A stretch of DNA of 64,000 nt, taken from Entamoeba invadens IP1 (lineage: Eukaryota; Evosea; Mastigamoebida; Endamoebidae). Below the pieces are notes generated by a model that was given only the letters and a program-made list of their open reading frames with translations, was not told the origin of the DNA and made no database searches. The stretch covers positions 158,834 to 222,833 of the forward strand of contig NW_004191847.1 in assembly GCF_000330505.1 (NCBI RefSeq). Reading direction: 5' to 3'. Both the position numbers and the translations under genes were made by a program. Shown piece after piece: positions 45,535-55,434 of this stretch (the first letter of the stretch is position 1; each line of letters starts with the position of its first letter).

Positions 45535-45768
45535 TTAGGCCTTGATAGTTTTCTTAAGGGTGACCTTCAAGTTTCTCATTCTTCCGGTTCCTTGTGTTCT
45601 TCTTCTAAGTGCTTTGTACCCCCAGTTATATCTTCTCATTTGTGGGTCAGGATAGCCACAGGACGCACATCTCTGTTTTTGTAAATGCCATGCTCTGTTG
45701 CCACATCTCTTGCACAAAATATGGGTTTTGTTGTGGCGGGTTCCTCTGCAGCTTGTTCCCTTAGTCAT
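45535..45768 (-). CDS. RPL37: 60S ribosomal protein eL37
   Basis: A 77-residue protein of the large ribosomal subunit. [20 protein letters not shown] and the zinc finger C-x2-C-x14-C-x2-C ([20 protein letters not shown]), then [20 protein letters not shown], match eL37 from start to end. It is about 15 residues shorter than animal eL37, mainly at the basic C-terminus. Single exon, ATG at 45768. Confidence 0.97.
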   Translation of the reverse strand: MTKGTSCRGTRHNKTHILCKRCGNRAWHLQKQRCASCGYPDPQMRRYNWGYKALRRRTQGTGRMRNLKVTLKKTIKA

Positions 45769-46351
45769 GCCTGTGACGTTCTTAGTTCACAGGGTTTTCA
45801 TTTTAGGTTATTTATTACTCAGTTCTTGGTGGTGACTTTGTGTTTTTCAATTGTAATAATGTTATTGGTTTTATAATGGACGTTTTATGAATAAGTGTGG
45901 AATTAACAGTAAATAATAATTATACTATAAAACAATTATATATTTGTTAAATCGAAAATAGTAATGATTATAGTTTGCTGTATAAGAAAAATAGAATAAT
46001 AATAATATTATTTATTGTAATATTATAATATTATAAAATAATATAAAAATCATTTAATAATTTTCCAACTCACTAACTCAACCAAAACTTTTTAAGGCAA
46101 AAACATCAAATTTCGAGAAATATTTTTGTAGTTTTATCTTTTTTTAGCAAATTATTTCAAAATGAAGAATAGTACATTGCATAGTAAAAATAATAGTATT
46201 GATAGAAACAAGAAAAGACATCCTCAAAGTAATGGCGAATGAAAAGAAGTCAAAGGGAGTTGAATTGAAAGGAAGAAAAGACAAAAAACTGCGGGAAGAT
46301 GTGGGAGGGAGAAAAAAAACAAAAATACAAAACAAAAATAGGAGATGGCAA
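45769..46351. other. AT-rich intergenic DNA between divergent eL37 and CYRI genes
   Basis: About 580 bases. It must hold the promoter of eL37. I see no gene; the open frames reading across it are chance extensions in A/T-rich sequence. Confidence 0.5.
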
Positions 46352-46361
46352 GAACTTAAAA
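46352..46361 (+). promoter_or_regulatory. Putative core promoter (GAACTTAAAA) of the CYRI gene
   Basis: GAACTTAAAA, 27 nt before the ATG at 46379; third exact copy of the box in this window. Confidence 0.5.
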
Positions 46362-46378
46362 CCCAGTAAAGAAAGAAA

Positions 46379-47429
46379 ATGGGAGCGATTCTGAGTTTGT
46401 TCCAAGGAGGAGAAAAGGGCGAGAAAATTATTATCGACTTTGACCATGTACAACCGACAGCAGAAGAACAAGACCTGTACACAAAGGTCGAGGAATGCCT
46501 TAAAAAGTCTGCGAACATCTTAACGCAGATCACCGCATATAAAGGATGTGAAGAACTGATCAGGAAAGCTATCTCACAAGTCTCGCAAGAGAATGAAGAA
46601 GAGTGTTGGAAGGCTTTAATCCCACGCGTCGACACACTTCATACCTTCTTCGAATTCTCAAACGAACTGAGTTTGTTTTGTCCCCCATTTTTGAGTGATT
46701 TCAAGATACCTTAAAGTTATTTTCACCGATATTTTCATCGTAATTGCACAATAATTCGTAGAGGAAAAATTCATTCAAATACTCCAAGTCTTGTCAAAGG
46801 AAGAGGCTAAAGCATCTCTTCAGAAATACCAAGCACTCTCAAAACAAGTCGGGTTGGTCTTGGACTTTGTCCTTCAATTCGATAACAAGAAGTTGGGGAA
46901 CTCTTCTATACAGAACGACTTCTCGTATTACCGACGTACTTTGAATCGTATGAAAAGTGTGAAGAAGGACTACGAGATCACCATTAAAGACGAGACGGCA
47001 AACAAAATGTCCATGTTCTTCGCTTACTCATCTCCTATGATGAAGGTGTTGACAGACGCTGTCAACGATTTCACTAAAAACGCCGACGATTTGGTCAAGG
47101 GGAATATCTCTGGCATACTCTGCACTTTGGCAAATGTCTGTAACGACATGGTGACTGCTGGAACATTCGAGAATACTCTGACCAATTTGTTCTGTTTGAG
47201 AGTCATGACGGGAAGTATCATCTTGAACGACATCATCTCAACCCTTGGAAGTTTCCACAAGAAAACACCAATCCACGTCAAGGAGTGCATCATGCAATTA
47301 AAGAACTACGGACAAGAAGATGACGAGGTCGCGGACAACACAAAAAGCTTGCTCGACACACTCAGATTCACCTCGAAGCACATCCAAGACCAAGACACTC
47401 CGGGTTATATCAAAGCCCTCCTGATTTAA
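46379..47429 (+). CDS. CYRI: CYRI (FAM49) Rac1-interacting regulator of the WAVE/SCAR complex (two exons)
   Basis: CYRI proteins bind active Rac and restrain the SCAR/WAVE complex, shaping lamellipodia and macropinocytosis. Exon 1 is 46379-46670, a 91-bp intron follows (GTTTGTTT...TCGTAG, phase 1), exon 2 is 46762-47429; 319 residues against 324 in human FAM49B. Colinear matches include the N-terminus MGAILSLF with Gly2 for myristoylation, FDHVQPTAEEQDLY, PRVDTLHTFFEFS, IQNDFSYYRRTLNRM and FCLRVMTGSIILND. The adjacent Arg pair in YYRRTL (about residues 153-154) corresponds to the human Arg160/161 needed for Rac1 binding. The protein should therefore be membrane-bound and Rac-responsive. Confidence 0.93.
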
Positions 47430-47504
47430 CTCGTTTATTTATCAAGTTACTGTTTGCTTGAATTCGATGTGTTTCTTGTCGTCGAACACGACCGCTAATA
47501 AACA

Positions 47505-48222
47505 CTAACTTAAACACACTTTGCATAATGGACAGATGTCGTGCTCATGCGTCCATGAGTCGACGCACTCGCCGTGGAAATAATGCCCGCACGGAAGAAG
47601 CTTGACGGGTTGTTTTGATAAGAACGGTTGCATACATATGGGGCACCTTTTTGTCAATGTTATAGACTTATTCATTCATACTATTAACATAACTAATAAC
47701 TCAAAAATACGACACAAACTCTTTGTAATGGAATTTTGGAACGGAATTGAATGGAATTAATGGGAAGGAGAAAGAAAACACACAGGTTTCTTCGTCATCG
47801 TCATTAAGCGCGAATTCGTTGAAAAGCGAGAACATCTCGGTGTTCTTCATTGCAGAGGTGAGGAAGCACCACAAGTCGAAAATGGACATGAAAATCATCA
47901 CCGACTTGAGAAGATACACATTGTTGAGACCAAAGGTCAAAATTGTGATCATGATGGAGAGGTAGAGATGTGTGATCTTCTCCACTAAGTCGAACACAAC
48001 GCATATTCGCATCGATGGAAGACAGACTAGGACTGTGACGAAGAGAATGAGTGACTTACAGAATGACCAGAAGAATATCATTAACGTCTGCGGAGATGTC
48101 ATCACGGGGATCTCGAGGACAACCACCGACATCACTATGATCGCTTGAATAGTCCGGAACACAACATTGGATATAATGGAAACACTCGCCTGAATTGTAG
48201 TGTCTATATACCATATGGACAT
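47505..48222 (-). CDS. Multi-pass membrane protein with C-terminal RING-H2 finger, probable E3 ubiquitin ligase (two exons)
   Basis: Exon 1 is 48222-47720, the intron 47719-47647 (GTTTGTGT...CAAAAAG), exon 2 47646-47505; joined in phase 2; 214 residues. Exon 1 encodes about four membrane spans and ends with the acidic stretch NDDDEET and PKFHYKE. Exon 2 is a complete RING-H2: CPICMQPF, LPCGHYFHGECVDSW, DICPLC. TM-TM-LPxxxY/FK-RING-H2 is a common eukaryotic membrane E3 layout, probably for protein quality control or membrane-protein turnover. If read unspliced, exon 2 alone could start at an ATG and give a 56-residue mini-RING protein; the matched phase and fitting context favour one gene. It is convergent with CYRI. 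Confidence 0.78.
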
Positions 48223-48698
48223 GTGTTTATTATGATTTTTTAGTCAAAATTCTCGCTCTTATCTTCTTTGATTCTGACAAAGATTGTTGTCATTTTTATT
48301 TTTAATTATTATTAATTATAATTTATTTTATTATATTATATGGTTATTTGTTTCTATTTTCGAACCTATTAATTAATAACAGTTTTATTTCTTGTATAAT
48401 ACATTTTTTGTTTATTTTGTTGAAAAAAAAACTTTCCAACGGTATTCTTCAAAAAACTGTATTAAAAAATATAATAGTTTATATTATACCTTAAATACAT
48501 ATAGATCAATACAAAGAACTATTTAAGCTATAAAAAAACTATACCAATTATTCCATCAAAGGAGATGCAAAATCAAACTCAGTGAACCATTTCAGTCTTA
48601 TTTGATTTGAATGAATTACTTCTCTTGAACAACATTAAAAACACTTCCACACACCAAAGTCACACCAAAGTACTAAAACTCTAATATCCAACGTTCTT
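48223..48698. other. AT-rich intergenic DNA
   Basis: About 475 bases after the IRE1 stop and before the RING gene start on the minus strand. No feature seen apart from a duplicated CACACCAAAG near 48650-48670. Confidence 0.5.
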
Positions 48699-51023
48699 TC
48701 AATTCATTTGGTACATGAAGAACTCCTTGAAGATCAGTTCGTCTGGGTAAAACTTGAGCACTACGTTATATACCAATACCAAGAGTGTCGGGAAACGGTC
48801 GTGGAAATACTTATAGAGTCCATCGGGGTATTCTCCAAACAAGTTTTGTTCGTCGATGGGGAGATTGAAATAGTGGTGACTTTTATTTCGAATAGCTCTG
48901 AGTAAGTCTCTGGTTCTATTAAAGTCGTACTTCCTGAATTTGTTTAGTGACTCGAGAAGCATTGGGTCGATCACTTGGTTCCATCGTATTCCGATTCCGG
49001 AGTTGTCCAATTCTCGCGTAATAATAAGGGAGGGGTCGACCTCGAATTTGTCCGACGCGCATCGAATAAAGTGAAGCTTTTTGTTACAGTCCCAGAAGAG
49101 GGGCAGTGACAACACGACTTCAGCGGTTGGTCTATTTTTGGGATCTGTTCGTGTTAAGAGTGCAAGAGTCATTGTGAATTCGTTCTGGTGGATATTCGAG
49201 TCATCCGGGTATATTGTCTCGACTTTGCCTTGCATCACATTCTTCGGACGATCTATTAACTCCCCAAAGGGATGTCTCTTTAACGCAATGAAGTAGAACA
49301 AACACCCCAAATTGAAGATATCAACTTTGGACGTGAGACGCTCCCCTCGAATGGCTTCGGGGGCTTGCCACCCAGCACTCCCACCATGGGAACACGTGAA
49401 CGAAGCATCTCCAACCTTCTTAGCCAACCCAAAATCAGTGATACGAACGTCTCCTTTGGTATCTATTAAGACATTCTGCGGCTTTAAATCACGATGGACA
49501 ATACCTAACTTGTGAAGGTAATAGACTCCACGGGCACATCCCTTCATCAGCAAAATTGTGTGATCGGTGAGTAATGGACTTTTGCCATATTGTAACGTAT
49601 TCACGTGTTCCTCTAACGTGCAAGTGCAGTACGTCAGTGCTAAGTAGATGAAATTGCGATCAGTGTAACTCGTGTAGTACCTCACAAGATTTGGAAATTC
49701 TTCTGTCTCGTTGAAGATATCAATTTCGTGTTGTGCGATGGAATAAAACTCTTTCACAAGTCGCTTCACAGCAACTTGTTTCCCATTAAATCGACCTTCG
49801 AAGACAATTGTTCCAAGACTCCCCGTGCCCAACTGCTTAGTTGAAACTTCGAGGGGGACATTCGTGTTCTTCGACGCAATAACGACGAATAAAATGGCTA
49901 TCAAAATGACGATGAAAACGAGTAAGAAAAAGATGAGGTATCTTTTTGGGTTGGTCTTCGTTGGGAGTTTGGGGACGGTATTGTCATGTACTATTGAAGA
50001 AGGGTATGACGGAAACGCGTCCTTCGGCTGTTCAATATTGTCCCACGACTTCTCGTCGAAGTCGATAATATTGCCCTTGTCGACGACGAGTATCCCTCCT
50101 TCGGGTAATGCTACAGGAAAAGTCTCATATTTGTTGATACAGACCATGTCGTCCTCGTTATATCTCTCCAACACATCATTATCGTCACTTGATTGTGTAT
50201 TAGTAGGTGGTGCGATGAGGAGTCGAGTAGCGTGGACATTCTGAGTATTATCGATCACATCGACGTTGTCGTAGTTGTTATTAGAAAAAGGGACAATTGC
50301 GTAGAAGCAGCCATTAAAGACATTGACCACCACATCATTCGACAACGTCACGAACATGACTTCGATTTCTGATATCTCATCATTCTCGGAGTCATAGTAA
50401 AACGCGTTTCTAATATCAGAAGAGTTCACCTTTCTGTTCCACACGTCCTCGCCATATTCATACATTTGCATATGTAATGTCAACGGGTTGAGCACTAACT
50501 TGTGTTTTGTATCGATCTTCTGTGTGATCTCTCCGACAGTCTTATACTCCCCAATTGTCATGTTCCACAGTTCAATACCACTCAAAGGGTCAATCGCTTT
50601 GATCTTAAACTCATTTCTCGAAAACGGCAAATTTCCCGAAGTCGAGCGGAAGTGTGTGATCGCCCCCAATTTTGCGTCGACCGAAAACACAGAAGACTCT
50701 TTCGTACAGAAGATCATCCCATTTTCTATTAGAGTTGGCGACGAGCGATAGATTTCGTCGACTTTAAATTTGAGCCGACGGAGTTTTGCGTGTTGTTTGT
50801 CTGTCACAAAGAGTGTTCGCGTCGTGTCGATCGACGGAATGTACAGTGTCGACCCCGTGAATGACGACGAGAGTAATGTGTCTGATGATTTCGTTTGCCA
50901 GACCAGCGCTCCGTCGATCATTCTTCGTGCGGTCAACGACCCGTCCAGTGTTGAATAAATCAAAAGATCGTCATAGTTTTGTGATATGACATGAGTGAAC
51001 AAAAGTATTAGGATTATCATCAT
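48699..51023 (-). CDS. IRE1: IRE1-like ER stress sensor: luminal domain, kinase and KEN ribonuclease
   Basis: IRE1 detects unfolded proteins in the ER and responds through its cytosolic kinase-RNase. The product is 774 residues, single exon: signal peptide (1-15), a PQQ-like beta-propeller luminal domain (YDDLLIYSTLDGSLTARRM, then SSPTLIENGMIFC, YKTVGEITQ), one membrane span (about 363-385), a kinase (about 391-650; GTGSLGTIVFEG, VAVKRL, HRDLKPQNVLID, DFGLAKK) and a KEN RNase (about 655-774). The RNase catalytic set is intact: Tyr in RKYDF, Arg-Asn and the second His in RAIRNKSHHY (positions equal to human Tyr892, Arg905, Asn906, His910). The luminal domain carries N-glycosylation sites. Two ATGs occur in tandem at the start. 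The RNA target cannot be told from here. Confidence 0.94.
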   Translation of the reverse strand: MMIILILLFTHVISQNYDDLLIYSTLDGSLTARRMIDGALVWQTKSSDTLLSSSFTGSTLYIPSIDTTRTLFVTDKQHAKLRRLKFKVDEIYRSSPTLIENGMIFCTKESSVFSVDAKLGAITHFRSTSGNLPFSRNEFKIKAIDPLSGIELWNMTIGEYKTVGEITQKIDTKHKLVLNPLTLHMQMYEYGEDVWNRKVNSSDIRNAFYYDSENDEISEIEVMFVTLSNDVVVNVFNGCFYAIVPFSNNNYDNVDVIDNTQNVHATRLLIAPPTNTQSSDDNDVLERYNEDDMVCINKYETFPVALPEGGILVVDKGNIIDFDEKSWDNIEQPKDAFPSYPSSIVHDNTVPKLPTKTNPKRYLIFFLLVFIVILIAILFVVIASKNTNVPLEVSTKQLGTGSLGTIVFEGRFNGKQVAVKRLVKEFYSIAQHEIDIFNETEEFPNLVRYYTSYTDRNFIYLALTYCTCTLEEHVNTLQYGKSPLLTDHTILLMKGCARGVYYLHKLGIVHRDLKPQNVLIDTKGDVRITDFGLAKKVGDASFTCSHGGSAGWQAPEAIRGERLTSKVDIFNLGCLFYFIALKRHPFGELIDRPKNVMQGKVETIYPDDSNIHQNEFTMTLALLTRTDPKNRPTAEVVLSLPLFWDCNKKLHFIRCASDKFEVDPSLIITRELDNSGIGIRWNQVIDPMLLESLNKFRKYDFNRTRDLLRAIRNKSHHYFNLPIDEQNLFGEYPDGLYKYFHDRFPTLLVLVYNVVLKFYPDELIFKEFFMYQMN

Positions 51024-51387
51024 TTGATCAAATTCGTGTGAGATTTCGTCGTTCTTTTTTTATTGTTCCTCTCACTTTTTTTGGTCTTGTTTTGATGTGT
51101 TTTAAAGCCATTTTACCTAATACTTTTTCATTTTATTATTATTGATATGAATAAGTTAACAACATCACCACAACTTGGTAGTATCTGGTAACTATTCTTT
51201 TTACTTGTTTTTTACTATACTTAATGGTTTTAAGTAAGGGACAAAACTTGTGTTCTATTTTGTTAAGTAACAATTCAATTAAGTCGTTAATTAAACACTC
51301 TTTTGTATTGAAAATGATATAAAAACAAACTCGTTAATTAATTACAAGATAGAATAAGAATAACTAAAGAACTAGATTAGTATAGTA
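51024..51387. other. AT-rich intergenic DNA
   Basis: About 360 bases between two minus-strand genes; it must include the IRE1 promoter. Nothing else seen. Confidence 0.5.
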
Positions 51388-52368
51388 TTAGGCATGCACT
51401 CGGATCATACTTCTTGGCTCAGTCGAGTCATACCCAAGTCCACACTCCCCTGTGTTTCGTCGAATTCTAAAATACCCATCGTCACCCCATTGAGTCCCAA
51501 AAGAGTTTCTACCGATCCAATACTCAACACCATCATCTGTAACGCCATATCCAGCTATTGCAACACAATGATTCAATAACATCTTGTGACAATTTGGCTC
51601 TTCGTAGATCACCCCTCTCGCTAATAATTGGAACGACTGCTGTGTTGCGTCGATCATCACCGCGACTGGTCCCGTCTTAGCAACTTCTCTTTGTAAGATG
51701 TCTTCCCCTCTTAATAAAGTCTTTGCGCTGTATACCGAGACATCGCCGTCAATAGTTAAGTCGCAGTTGACTGGAATACCCGTGTATGGGATTTTCTCTT
51801 CGGAAGTCAAGCCGACGTATTCGCTGATATAGTGCATACAATTCTTGGGATGCCCGCCGTGGCAACTGTTGTCGTATGGATCACAATTGAGGATCTGTTG
51901 CTCACTGAGGTTCTCAGTGATTCCCAAGTCGGTGAGAGCACGGACTTCCATGACAGCAGTGGTACAAAAGGCATATCCACAAGCACAATCTTTTTGGTCT
52001 CCAATTGGTTGCATTAAAGGAGTATAATCAACAGCGACGGGGAGTGGTTCTACGGAACTTGAAGAATCGGAGACGTCCTCTTCTTTCATATCATTCACTG
52101 TTTCGATTGGAGACACTTGAATTGGTGCGCCGAAGTGCGTTTTGATGTATTCCTCATTGGTCATATCACTGAATATATTTAATTCGACACGTTGAGTCAT
52201 TTTGTTTTGTTGAGTGACGTATCTCTTGTTGTCTAAGAAGACGGCGAGACGATAAAGATACTCTGCTTTGTTGGTGTACGATTTATGGTGAGATACACGC
52301 CATTGTTCAAATTCTTGAGAGGTGAAGGAAAGTGCTTGAGTTAATAATAAAACAAGTAAAAGAGGCAT
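51388..52368 (-). CDS. Papain-family (C1) protein with the catalytic Cys replaced, probable pseudoprotease
   Basis: A 326-residue secreted protein of papain layout: signal peptide (1-15), I29 inhibitor prodomain (FEQWRVSHHKSY, ERFNIN-like helix, NIFSDMTNEEY) and a mature C1 domain from about residue 110. The active-site block that normally reads QGxCGSCWAF here reads QKDCACGYAF: the catalytic Cys position is Gly131 and Cys130 stands where Ser is usual. The His (LNHCVAIAGYG, about 267) and Asn (GRNSFGTQWG, about 287) are kept; Trp after Asn-Ser is Phe. Ordinary proteolysis is therefore doubtful, unless Cys130 has taken over. It may act as a decoy, inhibitor or binding protein. Close relatives are the Entamoeba cysteine proteases. 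Confidence 0.9.
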   Translation of the reverse strand: MPLLLVLLLTQALSFTSQEFEQWRVSHHKSYTNKAEYLYRLAVFLDNKRYVTQQNKMTQRVELNIFSDMTNEEYIKTHFGAPIQVSPIETVNDMKEEDVSDSSSSVEPLPVAVDYTPLMQPIGDQKDCACGYAFCTTAVMEVRALTDLGITENLSEQQILNCDPYDNSCHGGHPKNCMHYISEYVGLTSEEKIPYTGIPVNCDLTIDGDVSVYSAKTLLRGEDILQREVAKTGPVAVMIDATQQSFQLLARGVIYEEPNCHKMLLNHCVAIAGYGVTDDGVEYWIGRNSFGTQWGDDGYFRIRRNTGECGLGYDSTEPRSMIRVHA

Positions 52369-52485
52369 ATTAAATTACAAGTTCTTCGGTTATATAATTA
52401 TAGAATACCATTAGAGATGCTTCGAATCCTTTATATTTCAGATATTTTTAATATCTATATATTCAACCAAAAGAACAAATAAAAT

Positions 52486-52890
52486 TTAATTATTAATGTC
52501 GAGCATCTTTTTAAGTGCAAAAAGTTCATTTGAGTTGGTGCCAAATTCATTGACACTCGAGTAATGACCAACAAGTATATATTTTTCTGTTTTGATTATA
52601 TTTACTCCACCATATGTGCTCCTCAAATGAACAGAAAGATCTTCTGGGTTTGAATTAAGAAAAGAATATTTAGTCCCTCCAAGATAAATACCATTCTTTG
52701 TTATTTCTATAAAGTCAAAAGTAGTCATACAATTTATTATAATTTTAGACTCTTCCTGCGTCATTTTCATGTTATTTTGATATATAATTTCACCACTAAG
52801 AGTTAGAATGGAACACCCATCACCTTTACCCTTTGAAATTAAAGAATGGGTAACTGTTTCCCAGTTCATCAATAAATGTTTTAAGTTCAT
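52486..52890 (-). CDS. Profilin
   Basis: Profilin binds actin monomers and poly-proline and promotes filament growth. The product is 134 residues from the first ATG; the second ATG (52869) gives 127 residues beginning MNWETVTHSL, closer to the usual MSWQxYVD start, so the true start may be there. Typical features are the N-terminal Trp helix, GCSILTLSGEIIY, the signature GIYLGGTKYSFL, and TYGGVNIIKTEKYILVGHY. The sequence is divergent but colinear with the family over its whole length. Single exon. Confidence 0.85.
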   Translation of the reverse strand: MNLKHLLMNWETVTHSLISKGKGDGCSILTLSGEIIYQNNMKMTQEESKIIINCMTTFDFIEITKNGIYLGGTKYSFLNSNPEDLSVHLRSTYGGVNIIKTEKYILVGHYSSVNEFGTNSNELFALKKMLDINN

Positions 52891-53675
52891 CTTTTCTGAT
52901 TTTTAAAGTAGTTTGGGTTTTTAAGCGTAATTTAGAAATCATCATTTATATTTTAATAGTTTTTGAAAAAATGATTGAACAAAATTGTTTTTTTATTTAG
53001 TTCAAATTCGGGAACAATTATTAAAAACTGATGTAAACCCAATAAAATTATGTTAAATTATGAATGTTCTATTCGATTAAATTATTTATTATTACAGGAT
53101 TATTGTTCTAAAAATTTTACTAAAGACTTATATACAACTTTTTAAACACTCTTTTATATCCATTATTATTGTGTGATTACTCTTACTAAAAAAGAAAAGG
53201 TATAAGCATTTTTTTATTTATAGTGTGGTTTAATATCAATTGATAAATAACAATTCTTTATGTTTTGTATTAGCAAAATACATCCAAACACGAATTAGAT
53301 GATAAGTATTTAGGGTTGAAAAGTTTGGAATTATAACATTTTGAAACCTATATACGAAATGATATAACTTTTATCAATTTATACCTGAAACCATCCAATC
53401 AAATCAATAAATGAAAACTATTTTAAGAATTGTTTTTAAAAAAGAATAATTTGTTTAAACAAATTGAGAAAATATAAACAAAGTTTATAGTTTCTTATTT
53501 TTTAGAAGCTGAAACCAATTTATATATAACATTTTATGTTCTATTTCAATGCCATCAAATGTTTATGTTTGATATTATTCTTTTCAGAGTTTAAAAATAT
53601 ATATTTCCAAATTAATGTTTTTTCCTTTGTTGCGAAACTGTTTTCCATTTTTTTGACAAACTCAGGAATAAAAAG
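52891..53675. other. AT-rich intergenic DNA between divergent genes
   Basis: About 790 bases, over 75% A+T. No coding frame, RNA gene or inverted-repeat pair was found. Confidence 0.5.
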
Positions 53676-53687
53676 GTATTTAAAAAC
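53676..53687 (+). promoter_or_regulatory. Putative TATA-like element (GTATTTAAAAAC)
   Basis: This is close to the Entamoeba TATA consensus GTATTTAAA(G/C) and lies 34 nt before the ATG at 53710, supporting that ATG as the start of a short signal-peptide exon. Confidence 0.55.
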
Positions 53688-53709
53688 TGACTAAACAAAC
53701 AAAGGAAAC

Positions 53710-55314
53710 ATGCTACTGTTCATTATTCTATCATCGTTTTCAGTTGCTCATTTCGCTCCATGTATGGTTTGTATAATCTTTTGAATGAATTTGAATTATT
53801 TTGAAACAGGGTAATAATGATCTAGAGTCGTTTTGTTGTTGGCGACATGGAGTCTTTTGAAGTGAAAGGGGATGAATCACTTCGATTTAAAATCACACAT
53901 CCATGTGTGCAAGACTCAAATTACGTGAAAGAGAATCTTTCAAATAACAAAGTTAATTTCTGTTTTCTTCACAATCGCTTTGAATTTATACATCAATCTG
54001 ACCAGATCATATCAAGGTGTGGACAATGTCTTCGGCTTATTGGTCCATCAAATAGAGAGACGATTTGCACCGTATCAGGTTATTTTACAATGTCATCTTC
54101 CTCGAATACCACAGACAATTTTGAAAATGTCATTGCAGTACCAAAAAACTTATATTCTCTAATATCTACCAACATTGAAACGGATTCTAGTTGGTTCTCA
54201 CAAGTGACAGTCAACACGGGAGATTGCAATTTTATCAACTCTCCAACACTTCTCCAAATGAAAAATGAAAGTGACTTTGCAATACAAGCCTTTAATTTTA
54301 ACAAACCTTTAAAAAAACTTCAAATAGGATATGAAGATGTACATGTATCTGAAGATCACATGTTCCATTTCAAAAAACAACCAACTGGGAAGGTTAAAGT
54401 GGAGTCTTATTACGGCGATATCATTTCTGGTAATTTTGATGATTTTGATGGTACCAAGCTGGACCTTGGAGATCAATTTCCAAAAACAAATGACGAAAAC
54501 TGCCCATTCATGCCAAACGTTCACATTTACCAAAACACTTCAACACGAGAAAAAAACGACTTTATTAAATGGGGATTTTACCAGACAAACCCCGACTTCA
54601 CAGTGGATGATGTTGAAGAAAAAGATGATGGAATTGATTTTGTTTCTAAAGGAGGACGCATGACAATAGCCCTTCGATACAACTCCCCAATTCAAATGGG
54701 AAAATACTACAGTGAGTTGATTATTGAGAGTGAGATTAACGGATCCTTTAATCTACTAATGGCCAATATGGCGTTAAACAGAAAGAAAGAAAATATATAC
54801 AATTTCGATATTGAGAAAGTTGATGTGTTACTAAAGAATATAACAATTGAAGAAGAAGTTGATGGTGTGAAAACAAAAAAGATAAGAGTATTCTTTAGTA
54901 AAGGAAGTCGGGCGTTTTGTTTGTTTTGACTACTGTAACCAATACACTACAATTATAATATGTTAATGTTGTTAATATGTAAATTAACTCTTAGCTAACT
55001 TGCTGATGATCACCTTTTTCACCTCCAAAGGAAACAAACTTTCAATTAAAAATGCTTACATTAAACCAAGACTTCAAAAAAAGGAATTGGAGTGTCCAAT
55101 TGACAGTCTTGATTGTAAAACCACTGAATGTGAAATAGATTCACAGGAGACTGAATTATTTCAGAAAGAGTGTCAACCATATTGTGGGGCCTGTAAGACG
55201 GGGTTTCAATGTTCGTCCCAAGGGAAGTGTGTAACACAAGATAATACCAACTCCAGAAATCAAGGAAGTTTGATGATGATTCTGGCATGTGTTGTACTTC
55301 TCTTCTTTGTTTGA
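53710..55314 (+). CDS. Secreted, probably GPI-anchored cysteine-containing protein, unknown function (three exons)
   Basis: Exons are 53710-53766, 53826-54918 and 54995-55314 (introns 59 and 76 bp; GTTTGT donors, TAG acceptors; phases 0 and 1), giving 489 residues. Exon 1 is essentially the signal peptide (MLLFIILSSFSVAHF). The N-terminal part has several Cys, including RCGQCLRLIGP and ICTVSGYF, faintly like the Cys pattern of double-psi barrels in expansin/barwin proteins; this is only a hint. Near the C-terminus a small Cys-rich module (CQPYCGACKTGFQCSSQGKC) is followed by a hydrophobic tail (SLMMILACVVLLFFV), as in GPI signals. It is probably a surface protein. I do not recognise the family. 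Confidence 0.75.
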
Positions 55315-55434
55315 GTGAATTATTGGGCTATATTTGTTCAGATGTATAATATAAAATAATATAATATAAAATAATATAACAAAAACTGTCAATTAATACT
55401 ATATAAGGTACGACAGGAAAGAATACACAAAAGA

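Noticed and set aside
46144..46635. 163-codon minus-strand frame over the CYRI first exon
   Set aside because: Antisense shadow of a confidently identified gene.
47505..47673. Independent 56-residue mini-RING protein
   Set aside because: Possible from the ATG near 47673, but the exact phase match to the upstream membrane exon and the usual TM-RING layout favour a second exon.
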